From Rhodospirillaceae bacterium (lineage in GTDB: Bacteria > Pseudomonadota > Alphaproteobacteria > UBA8366): a stretch of 51,649 nt of DNA. Positions 25,602-32,953 of the stretch are shown here, in pieces (position 1 is the stretch's first letter; the number at the start of each line of letters is the position of its first letter). The stretch is from positions 1 through 51,649 of the forward strand of contig PAZH01000057.1 in assembly GCA_002716125.1 (NCBI GenBank), given 5' to 3'. Under the pieces are notes generated by a model. That model ran no database searches. It was not told the origin of the DNA and saw nothing but the letters and a program-made list of their open reading frames with translations. The position numbers and the translations under genes were made by a program.

Positions 25602-26306
25602 ATGTCTCATTTACTTATAGAATTTAATACGTTCACGATATTGGGACGGTGCGCGCGTACAGGCGCACTCGGCGTTGTCACGGCGACCGGTGAGATGGCG
25701 GTTGGGTCACGCGTTCCCTTCGTACGGGATGGTCTTGGCGCCGTCGCGACGCAGGCCCTAACCGATCCGCGACTCGGAACGAAAGGGTTGGAGCTCCTCG
25801 CCGAAGGTCGGGACGCGTCTCAGGTTTTGGACGCGCTCGTCGATGTCGACCCGCATATCGAAGCGCGACAACTCGGTATTGTCGACGCCACCGGACAGTC
25901 CGCCGCGCGAACCGGCGCGAAGAACAGCGACTGGAAGGGCCACAAATGTGGCGACGGTTATGTTTCGATGGGAAATCGCCTGACCAGCGGCGATGTCGTC
26001 GATGCAATGGCTGATTTATTTGAATCGACTCCGGAATTGGACCTTTGGGAGCGCTTGATGCGCGCCATCGAGGCCGGACGGGACGCGGGCGGGCAGCACG
26101 GCGGACAGCGTTCGGCGGCTATCTATATCTGTGAAGACCTCGGGTATCCCTTGGTCGACCTCCGCGCAGACGATTACGACGAACCGGTCGCTGAACTTCG
26201 CCGTTTATACGACCTGTATGTGCCGCGCATTCCCTATTATCGCCGGCGCGCCGCAGATCCGACGATCGGTCCGTTCAGCGAATGGAAAGAGTCGCAGGGT
26301 CTTTAA
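25602..26306 (+). CDS. DUF1028 family protein (Ntn-hydrolase-like fold)
   Basis: The ATG at 25602 lies four bases after the LLM stop and matches the family's N terminus (TFTILGRCARTGALGVVTAT). The much longer open frame from 25191 is out of frame with the LLM gene and rejected. The 234-residue product has the DUF1028 hallmarks GAVATQALTDPRLGTKGLELLAEG and the later GNRLTS segment. The fold resembles N-terminal nucleophile hydrolases, and the genes often sit beside amidases and aminohydrolases. The activity is not established. Confidence 0.9.
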   Translation: MSHLLIEFNTFTILGRCARTGALGVVTATGEMAVGSRVPFVRDGLGAVATQALTDPRLGTKGLELLAEGRDASQVLDALVDVDPHIEARQLGIVDATGQSAARTGAKNSDWKGHKCGDGYVSMGNRLTSGDVVDAMADLFESTPELDLWERLMRAIEAGRDAGGQHGGQRSAAIYICEDLGYPLVDLRADDYDEPVAELRRLYDLYVPRIPYYRRRAADPTIGPFSEWKESQGL

Positions 26307-26307
26307 C

Positions 26308-26335
26308 AAAAAAAGCCGGGCCCATCGGACCCGGC
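26308..26335 (-). terminator. Rho-independent terminator for the LysR gene (minus strand)
   Basis: GCCGGG (26315-26320) pairs with CCCGGC (26330-26335), with an inner CC/GG pair possible. Seven A residues at 26308-26314 become a T-run after the hairpin when read on the minus strand. The hairpin is 230 bases beyond the LysR stop and only two bases after the DUF1028 stop, so it may also slow transcription from the plus strand. The region between it and 26566 shows no gene. Confidence 0.75.
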
Positions 26336-26565
26336 GTATCAGTATAAAACGGGGAGGTTTCACGTCTGGGAGACGCAGGGCTTCTCAAACCCTCACCTGA
26401 AGGGGGATATCAGGCGGAAGTGAACCGTCGCTGCGTTGCAGCAAGATCTGAAAGGTAAATAGGGTTTCGACGGCCGTTTCACCACCGACATTTAAACAAG
26501 TCGGATATGCGAATAATGCATAGCTCTTGCAACATACTTGCAACAATAGCCGTGCTAAGCCGTTC

Positions 26566-27456
26566 TTAGAATTGCGATTCTGCGACTTTTCGCAATAGAA
26601 ACTCGCGAAACACCTCGATACGTTTCGAGTGCCGCATTTCCTCGGGATAGACAAAATAACATTGCGTCGGCGGACTGGAAATCTCCGGCAGCACCCGCAC
26701 AAGATTCGATGTATCCGGAACCATGTAATCCGGCAGGTTCGCCAATCCGAGTCCTTGCTGCACCGCCAAATACATGCCGTAAAGATTATTCACGGTGAAC
26801 GTCGGACGGCGCAAAAGACCTGGCTGGGCGCCGACCTCCAACAACCAATTGATATTCGCCACCGGCAGTGGGTGCGCATCCCCGTAGACGATCAGGCGAT
26901 GCCGGTCCAAATCCTCCGGTATTTGGGGGTATCCGAAGTCCTTGAGATAGTCGCGCGAACCATAAACATGGGTGGTCACGCGCAAGAGCTGGCGCTGGAT
27001 CAGGTCGGGCTGGCGCGGCGGACTCATGCGCAAAGCCACATCGGCTTCCCGCATCGTCAGGTCCAATTCGCCGTCCGTCAGTTGCAAACTGACTTCGATC
27101 TCCGGATAGAGTTCGATAAATTCCTTGAGCCGCGGCGTCAGCCACGTCGAGCCGAGCGCGACCGTCGTTGTTATTTTAAGGGGCCCGGACGGCCGTTCCT
27201 GGCGTTCGGAAAGCTGAGCTTCCGCCATCGCCAGCATATGGAAGACTTCGTGGACCGTGCCGTACAGCAATTCGCCCTGTTCGGTCAGCAATAGACCGCG
27301 GGCATGACGGTGAAAGAGCGGCGTTTGCAGCGAATCTTCGAGCGCCGAGACCTGCCGACTCACCGCCGACTGACTCAGATTCAAGGCATCGCCGGCGCGC
27401 GTAAAGCTGCCCGCGTCCGCGACTGCATGAAAGATTCGTAGCTTGTCCCAGTCCAT
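26566..27456 (-). CDS. LysR-family transcriptional regulator
   Basis: This 296-residue regulator has a clear N-terminal winged helix-turn-helix (SFTRAGDALNLSQSAVSRQVSALE, residues 17-40) and a periplasmic-binding-protein-like effector domain (about 90-290). The N terminus closely resembles a LysR protein that I recall near trxB, lrp and greA in Rhodospirillales; trxB is not present here. The gene follows the 647-residue unknown protein by about 50 bases in the same direction. A perfect 6-bp hairpin (27469-27486) lies in that gap and could mark its leader. Its target is unknown. Confidence 0.93.
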   Translation of the reverse strand: MDWDKLRIFHAVADAGSFTRAGDALNLSQSAVSRQVSALEDSLQTPLFHRHARGLLLTEQGELLYGTVHEVFHMLAMAEAQLSERQERPSGPLKITTTVALGSTWLTPRLKEFIELYPEIEVSLQLTDGELDLTMREADVALRMSPPRQPDLIQRQLLRVTTHVYGSRDYLKDFGYPQIPEDLDRHRLIVYGDAHPLPVANINWLLEVGAQPGLLRRPTFTVNNLYGMYLAVQQGLGLANLPDYMVPDTSNLVRVLPEISSPPTQCYFVYPEEMRHSKRIEVFREFLLRKVAESQF

Positions 27457-27507
27457 CGCCCCGGCAGACCGCCGTCATTCCGGCGGCATCCTTCAGCAAA
27501 GAAAATT

Positions 27508-29409
27508 TTAGAAACCGAACATATGGTCGAAGCTGAAACTGCCCGACCCGTTCATAACGCCATGATAGCCGAACAAGCGACACGTGACGTCACGGATAAT
27601 GACATAGGGCCGCGCACCGGCACGGCGACGTTCGTCTGCGTCGAATGTCTCAAGATAGCGCCAATTGATCGACCCGCCGCAGGGGATTTGAACGGTCTTC
27701 TGCGCCACTTCCGTACCTGTACCGTCATAGAGAATTAGCTGCGTTTCGGAATTCTTGTGCCAAGGTGTCGAGGCCGGGTAAATCAAATGGCACATCGTGT
27801 CGTCTGGCTGCGGACCAAGACGCAAAAACAGTCGCGTGCTCAACCCGGGCGCGGGGCCGTTGTAGCTTTGCGGCTCGTTGCGATAGGTCAGGACGGTATT
27901 GAAAATATGCGCGCCAAAACTGGTTTCCGCCGCATGTCCGCTTTCGCGATCTTGGTAGCGGAAAAGGCCGTGTAACCAACCGTCGGCGTCTCCGCCATCC
28001 GCAAAATCGTAGATCAGCTCCATATGCCCGTAGCCCTCGCCCAAAGAGCCGTTCACCAGCGCATCGATATCTGCGCACGCTTCGTGATCACGGGAGAGGC
28101 AACCAAAGGGATGGCGCGTCACTTCCTGGCCGGACGGGTCGTACACAATCAGGCTGACGGGCATATTCGATTGCGCCGTCGACATCGGCGTCGGCAACAC
28201 GACACTGTTAAACCGCCCCATCGGCAGGACGGGGGCCGGAAGGATATATGATTTTCCCAGCAAGTTACTGAGTTCAGCAATTTTGGGATCGGCGACCAAG
28301 TCGACACGCTCGACATTCGGATGAGAAATGCGAGAGCGGCCGGATTTAGCGTTGGAAATCTCATAGCGCGGGCGGACGAAATGCTTTCCGGCCTGAACCT
28401 CGATTTGAGCCGGCCAGGCCAGCCCCGGCAACAGCTCATTCACGTCCAACGCATAGGATCCGAACGCCGGAATTTCACGTTCCAGCCACACAATGCCCTC
28501 GTCCCCCATACGATTCAGTCCGACGGCCCCTGCTGGTATCGGGCAAGGATGGCTATTCTGCACCCATAACACCACGGTTTCCCCGTCCACCGGCGCCGGA
28601 AGCCCAGCATAGAGATCCGCGGGCCAGGCATTCGCGTCATGTGTACAGGAAAGCGTATTTCCGGCATCCCCATAGGTATCCAACGCATACTTCACGACGT
28701 CATGGCCAACAGCGTTAATGGCGTGGAGGAAGAGTTGTCCTTCGAAAGGGTCAAGGCCGAAACGCGCACGAATGTCCTGACTGTCGATGACAACGGATCC
28801 AACGCCAGCAGCAAGTTCTTCGCGCCATTCGGCAAGAATTTCGCCTTCGGCACCGAACAAGCAGCACCAAAGCCAAACGTCCGTCGCCCCGTAACCCGCC
28901 CAATAATTCGCCGTGACAACGCGCGTGTGATGGCCGCCGCTGTCGCGGAAAAAAGCAAAGTTCGTTGCGAAATTGATTGGCTCTAGATAGCGGCGCGGCG
29001 CACTGATCATTTCGTCGTCGAGTCGCACTTCATCGAGTGTGACGACCTCGGCATTTTCCGGCACCAGATGTGCGATATGGTCCGCCAATCGCTCGGCGTC
29101 GAATGCAGCAATAAAAACCGTTCTCGCCTCGGAATTCGGCAGATCGGTTACCGGTTGCGCTTTGCACCCGATGATATCGGTGCCGATTCGATCGATATCT
29201 TGGACGTAGACACCGTCGAGCTCCAATCCGGCGCAGCTATGAATTTCAGCAAAGGGCGAGGCGAAACCGAGCGGATCGTAAATCGCGACGGGTCCGTTCA
29301 TACCGGAAAGAAGCGTTTCGATCCGGCGCGCGGACAACGGGTGGCCGACGGCCTTGAAGAACGAAAAACCACCGGAAATGTTGCTGAAAGTTTCGATCGT
29401 AAGCGACAT
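27508..29409 (-). CDS. Large conserved-looking protein of unknown function
   Basis: The ATG at 29409 (MSLTIETF) gives 633 residues; an upstream start at 29451 overlaps the previous gene. No catalytic motif, signal peptide or membrane segment is recognised. The sequence is rich in aromatic residues and beta-type segments, with a dense middle region (GGHHTRVVTANYWAGYGA, then LSCTHDANAWPADLYAGLP, then VQNSHPCPIPAGAVGLN) that looks strongly conserved. Several histidine and aspartate clusters could bind metal or sugar. I recall similar hypothetical proteins in alphaproteobacteria. It is third in the operon after the ELM1 and 2OG-oxygenase genes. Confidence 0.9.
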   Translation of the reverse strand: MSLTIETFSNISGGFSFFKAVGHPLSARRIETLLSGMNGPVAIYDPLGFASPFAEIHSCAGLELDGVYVQDIDRIGTDIIGCKAQPVTDLPNSEARTVFIAAFDAERLADHIAHLVPENAEVVTLDEVRLDDEMISAPRRYLEPINFATNFAFFRDSGGHHTRVVTANYWAGYGATDVWLWCCLFGAEGEILAEWREELAAGVGSVVIDSQDIRARFGLDPFEGQLFLHAINAVGHDVVKYALDTYGDAGNTLSCTHDANAWPADLYAGLPAPVDGETVVLWVQNSHPCPIPAGAVGLNRMGDEGIVWLEREIPAFGSYALDVNELLPGLAWPAQIEVQAGKHFVRPRYEISNAKSGRSRISHPNVERVDLVADPKIAELSNLLGKSYILPAPVLPMGRFNSVVLPTPMSTAQSNMPVSLIVYDPSGQEVTRHPFGCLSRDHEACADIDALVNGSLGEGYGHMELIYDFADGGDADGWLHGLFRYQDRESGHAAETSFGAHIFNTVLTYRNEPQSYNGPAPGLSTRLFLRLGPQPDDTMCHLIYPASTPWHKNSETQLILYDGTGTEVAQKTVQIPCGGSINWRYLETFDADERRRAGARPYVIIRDVTCRLFGYHGVMNGSGSFSFDHMFGF

Positions 29410-29434
29410 GAGATGATTAACAATCCGTTTTTTG

Positions 29435-30058
29435 TTAAGACGCAAGACCAATGCGCTTGAAGAAGCTCGAAACTTTATGGCGCCGTTGCTCGCGCTTTAC
29501 GTAACGTTCGTCCGTCACCCAATTCAATTGAATTGCGCGGCGTTCCCCTTCGAAGGATTTATGGCCATGCCATGCGTTCTCCGTGCATTTGAACGCCAGC
29601 AGTGTTCCTTCATCCGGCGGTACTTCAGCCTGAAAGTTGTCTATGTCGTCGGGCTGGCGCAACAAGCGCAGCCGTCCGCCTTGGTCTTCCCAGGCCGGAT
29701 TCAAATACAGCAAGACGGTCACCATCTTATCTTTGGAATCCGTGTGAATCTTACCGTCGCGGGCTCGGCACCAGCCGCGGACAGTCACCATGGTCGGGCG
29801 GCCGGTCAGATCGATGTCGAACTTCTCGGAGAAAATTTCGGCGGTCTCCGCGCTCCGTAATCCTTCGATCAGCTCTCCAAACGCCGGCCCATACGCAAGT
29901 GCCGTTAAAGGGACACTTCCCGGCCGGTCCATCTTCGGGAAGTCCTGATGGACAGCGGCAAGGGATTCACCATGTACCAGGCCGGGTGCAATGACGTGAT
30001 CGAACGGTTCGGAGCGAACCGGCGCTTCGCGCAAGACAGCTGTGTCGATTATGGACAT
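29435..30058 (-). CDS. 2OG-Fe(II) oxygenase superfamily protein
   Basis: The ATG at 30058 (MSIIDTAV) is chosen because the longer frame to 30181 would run back into the ELM1 gene. The 207-residue product has the iron-binding HxD in GKIHTDSKDK, the distal His in NAWHGHKSF and an arginine in ERRAIQLNW, so it looks active. The family includes prolyl and asparaginyl hydroxylases and small-molecule oxygenases. It is between the ELM1-family and the large unknown gene, separated by 64 and 25 bases respectively, which points to one operon and perhaps a shared substrate. Confidence 0.88.
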   Translation of the reverse strand: MSIIDTAVLREAPVRSEPFDHVIAPGLVHGESLAAVHQDFPKMDRPGSVPLTALAYGPAFGELIEGLRSAETAEIFSEKFDIDLTGRPTMVTVRGWCRARDGKIHTDSKDKMVTVLLYLNPAWEDQGGRLRLLRQPDDIDNFQAEVPPDEGTLLAFKCTENAWHGHKSFEGERRAIQLNWVTDERYVKREQRRHKVSSFFKRIGLAS

Positions 30059-30122
30059 GGAATTTGCCAATGTTCCGAGTGACGGTGAAGATACGGCGCG
30101 TGGTGCGATTCTGGCAATGGGC

Positions 30123-31112
30123 TCACTTAACCTGCGTCGATCCGCCGCCACCGAGTCGGGCGGTAATCTCCCGCGCGGCATAACTTGTCTGATCGAGCCG
30201 ATCGGGGTGCCAATCCTCTAGCTCGCCAACAAACGTTCTTGTGTGACCGGCATCTCGCATCTCGTTGTGGAACCGTTCGAATTTACTGCCGCCCCCACCT
30301 TCCAACGGCAGCACATAGACAGGTTTGCCGGTGAAACACGCTTCAGAGACCATGTTGACGGAATCGGCCGAAACAAGAAACGCATCCGCTGCCGCGAGAA
30401 ACGCGTGATAGGGATTCTCGCCACTGCCATCCCAAAAATAAATATCCGGCAGCGACAGTTCCTTCCGAAGGATTGCCAGGTTCGCCGCGCCGGTTCGGCG
30501 CGACGCGGTCACCAACAAACCGCACCCCTTTGCCGTTCTCAAGCGCGACAAATCCGCCGCCAATCGACGCGTGACTTCGGCGGTCATTCGATAGGTCTTG
30601 TTGCTCCCGCCAATCAGCACGGCAATCAAGGGCCGGGGCAGTTTTGCAAACGTGTCCGACCATTTCTCGCGCGCCGCCGCCAAGGAAGCACCGGTAATAT
30701 CATGCATTGATCCTTGTACGGTCAGCACGTTGGCCCCGTCCAGCGCGTCATGAGACTGCGCGACAATGACATCGAAACGAGCGGCGGCGGTTCGTGGATG
30801 CTGGGCATGGACGATTGCCGTCTGGCCTTCGTTTTGTCGCTTTATCCACACGGCCGGACCAATGGCATGACGCCCGCAACTGACGACAATTTTGGGCCAG
30901 GGCGCGGAAAAATCGTCGCTCCCGGGCCCGATGCCGGAAACACCCGAGGGCCATAGGCCCGCCGGTAGAATCGCCCATGGAGCGCGCGGCACAATAACTT
31001 TCTCAACGACATCACCGCCGGCTTCGCGGGCGATCGCATGGGCCAAGCCGCGCGCTTGGTTGACCATCCCAGCCTTACCATCCGTAATCGCCCAAATTGT
31101 CTCGGCTTTCAT
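30123..31112 (-). CDS. ELM1-family protein (GT-B-like fold)
   Basis: The ATG at 31112 with GAGG upstream gives 329 residues. The N terminus WAITDGKAGMVNQARGLA and the later HAQHPR, LIGGSNKTYRMT and SADSVNMVSEACFTGKPVYVLPLEGGG segments are characteristic of the mitochondrial fission ELM1 family. That family is found widely in alphaproteobacteria and plants. The last segment resembles the nucleotide-binding part of GT-B glycosyltransferases. In bacteria the activity is not established. It is first in a minus-strand operon with a 2OG oxygenase and a large unknown protein and is divergent from the Lrp gene. Confidence 0.92.
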   Translation of the reverse strand: MKAETIWAITDGKAGMVNQARGLAHAIAREAGGDVVEKVIVPRAPWAILPAGLWPSGVSGIGPGSDDFSAPWPKIVVSCGRHAIGPAVWIKRQNEGQTAIVHAQHPRTAAARFDVIVAQSHDALDGANVLTVQGSMHDITGASLAAAREKWSDTFAKLPRPLIAVLIGGSNKTYRMTAEVTRRLAADLSRLRTAKGCGLLVTASRRTGAANLAILRKELSLPDIYFWDGSGENPYHAFLAAADAFLVSADSVNMVSEACFTGKPVYVLPLEGGGGSKFERFHNEMRDAGHTRTFVGELEDWHPDRLDQTSYAAREITARLGGGGSTQVK

Positions 31113-31191
31113 TGAGCCTCGGTCTTCCAAAAAATTCTTTCTGCGCGCACAAGATGCGCCTCCTTGCTCTTCCCTTCAATGGGGTAATATT

Positions 31192-31203
31192 ATTGCGCGC
31201 AAT
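31192..31203. promoter_or_regulatory. Perfect 12-bp palindrome, candidate Lrp operator
   Basis: ATTGCGCGCAAT reads the same on both strands and lies 22 bases before the Lrp GTG, within the 113 bases between the divergent ELM1 and Lrp starts. Lrp/AsnC regulators usually bind AT-flanked palindromes at their own promoters, so autoregulation and control of the ELM1 operon are plausible. TAATATT lies just upstream. Confidence 0.5.
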
Positions 31204-31225
31204 CAGGGGCGAAGGCGAATAATCG

Positions 31226-31708
31226 GTGAAACGGGTAAAACTCGATAAAATCGACCGAAAGATATTACGGGATCTGCAAGACGACGGCCGAATGACCAAC
31301 GTCGAGCTCTCGAAGCGCGTCGGTATTTCAGCGCCGCCCTGCCTACGCCGTGTCCGCGCCTTGGAAGACGCCGGCTATATCCGGGGGTATCATGCGGACG
31401 TCAATCACGAGACTCTCGGTTACGGCGTTACCGTGTTCGCGCAAGTCGGTCTCACAAGCCAGGCGGAAAATGACCTTCGGGCATTCGAAGAACTTGTCGA
31501 GAGTTGGCCGGAAGTGCGGGAGTGCCACATGCTCGCCGGGGAAGCCGACTTTATTTTGAAAGTCGTTGCCGCCGATTGGGACACATATAATAAGTTTCTG
31601 ACGACGGAGCTCACGTCGGCACCGAACGTCAGTCACGTGAAGTCGGCTCTCGCCATTCGAACGTCGAAGTTCGCGTTTGGGATTCCAATTCCCATCGACG
31701 AAGAATAA
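31226..31708 (+). CDS. Lrp/AsnC-family transcriptional regulator
   Basis: The GTG at 31226 begins a 160-residue protein with the family's N-terminal helix-turn-helix (LDKIDRKILRDLQDDGRMTNVELSKRVGIS, then CLRRVRALEDAGYIRGY) and a C-terminal RAM/AsnC ligand-binding domain (about residues 70-150). Full length and intact. Such regulators respond to amino acids and assemble as octamers. It is divergent from the ELM1 operon and has a perfect palindrome just upstream. The upstream bases show no strong ribosome binding site. Confidence 0.93.
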   Translation: MKRVKLDKIDRKILRDLQDDGRMTNVELSKRVGISAPPCLRRVRALEDAGYIRGYHADVNHETLGYGVTVFAQVGLTSQAENDLRAFEELVESWPEVRECHMLAGEADFILKVVAADWDTYNKFLTTELTSAPNVSHVKSALAIRTSKFAFGIPIPIDEE

Positions 31709-31754
31709 CGCGCGAAGACGCCCAGCCTTTACTCGATTTCTAGAGGAATCCCGA

Positions 31755-32408
31755 ATGCCGATATCATTTAAGTTTTATCGGGACCAATTGTTGAGCACCG
31801 GCGAGAGTTCCTCGCCGCTGCCGGCAGCCCATCGGCTGATCTACGTTCGCTATGGCAGCGTGATTGCAAACGGCGCGACGTTGTCGCAAGACCAGTTTGC
31901 CTATCACCATGATCCGCTTTCCCTAGAAGGCGAGGCGGAGCTGTCTGAAATTTGGCGCTGGGAGTTGTCGGCACCCAACGAAACACCGCATTTACTTTCG
32001 GGAACCGACACGCTGAGCCTGCCAAAACTTGCGCATGTGATCACCACACTCGAAGCCGAGCCCGGAACGAACTGGCTGTTCCGCCTCGACAGCGTGACCA
32101 GCGCCGCCGGACGCATCACCCCGCGGCATCGTCATCGGGGACCCGGCATACGCTGTCTCTATCAGGGCACCTTCAACGTTCAGGGCGAATCGGATTCGAC
32201 GGGAACGCTCGCGCCAGGCGATGCCTGGTGGGAATCCGGTGAGGAAACCGTGGTCGCGTGGCATTCGAAACAGATGCCGGCGATCTTTATACGCGGTCTC
32301 CTGTTACCGACGGACATCAAGGGAGAGATGTCGAACATCTGGGAAGGCGACGTTTCGTCGCCGAAATCGAATTGGCGGCTCTTCGTCGACCAGGAAATTA
32401 CGATTTAG
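31755..32408 (+). CDS. Cupin-like protein of unknown function
   Basis: The ATG at 31755 has an AGAGGAA site and gives a 217-residue protein; the longer frame overlaps the Lrp gene. A single cupin barrel is suggested by ITPRHRHRGPGIRCLYQGTF (HxH of motif 1) and APGDAWWESGEETVVAWH (motif 2 with closing His). The N-terminal 100 residues form a second beta-rich region with no clear motif. It lies 46 bases after the Lrp gene and is convergent with greA, so it may be an Lrp-linked enzyme or sensor. No specific function is recognised. Confidence 0.82.
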   Translation: MPISFKFYRDQLLSTGESSSPLPAAHRLIYVRYGSVIANGATLSQDQFAYHHDPLSLEGEAELSEIWRWELSAPNETPHLLSGTDTLSLPKLAHVITTLEAEPGTNWLFRLDSVTSAAGRITPRHRHRGPGIRCLYQGTFNVQGESDSTGTLAPGDAWWESGEETVVAWHSKQMPAIFIRGLLLPTDIKGEMSNIWEGDVSSPKSNWRLFVDQEITI

Positions 32409-32417
32409 GAAATCCGA

Positions 32418-32900
32418 TCACTTATACGAAATCTTGATGACTTCGTAATCTTTATGGCCGCCGGGTGTGACGACCTCGGCGATATCGCCAACGGATTTTC
32501 CGATCAGCGCCCGCGCGAGTGGCGCTGAAATCGAAAGCAAACCGGCGCTGATATCGGCTTCATATTCGCCGACCAATTGATAGGTCACCTCTTCATCGGT
32601 GTCGCAGTCAGCGAGCTCGACCTTGGCGCCAAACTTGACCTGGTCGCCAGAGACCTTCGACACATCGATCACCTCGACACGAGTAAGTTTATCCTCGAGC
32701 TCGGCAATTCGGCCTTCGACGAAGCTTTGACGTTCCCGTGCCGCGTGATACTCGGCGTTCTCAGAAAGGTCGCCATGCTCGCGCGCCGCTGCGATCGCCT
32801 TGATGATTTCAGGGCGTTCTTCGTTCTTGAGCTGCTTCAGCTCTACCTGCAACCGATCAAAACCGTCGGCCGTGATAGGAAATGACCCCATAGTCGCCAT
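32418..32900 (-). CDS. greA: Transcription elongation factor GreA
   Basis: This 160-residue GreA rescues backtracked RNA polymerase by stimulating transcript cleavage. The N-terminal coiled coil spans about residues 12-78 with the acidic tip in [16 protein letters not shown]. The C-terminal FKBP-like domain is complete ([30 protein letters not shown]). An ATG three codons further in (32891) could equally be the start. It follows carB in the same direction by about 50 bases, an order I recall from related alphaproteobacteria. Confidence 0.97.
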   Translation of the reverse strand: MATMGSFPITADGFDRLQVELKQLKNEERPEIIKAIAAAREHGDLSENAEYHAARERQSFVEGRIAELEDKLTRVEVIDVSKVSGDQVKFGAKVELADCDTDEEVTYQLVGEYEADISAGLLSISAPLARALIGKSVGDIAEVVTPGGHKDYEVIKISYK

Positions 32901-32953
32901 CCGTATCCAAGAGATTGACCGCCGCCGTAGCGAATGCCACGACCGGGTTCGTC

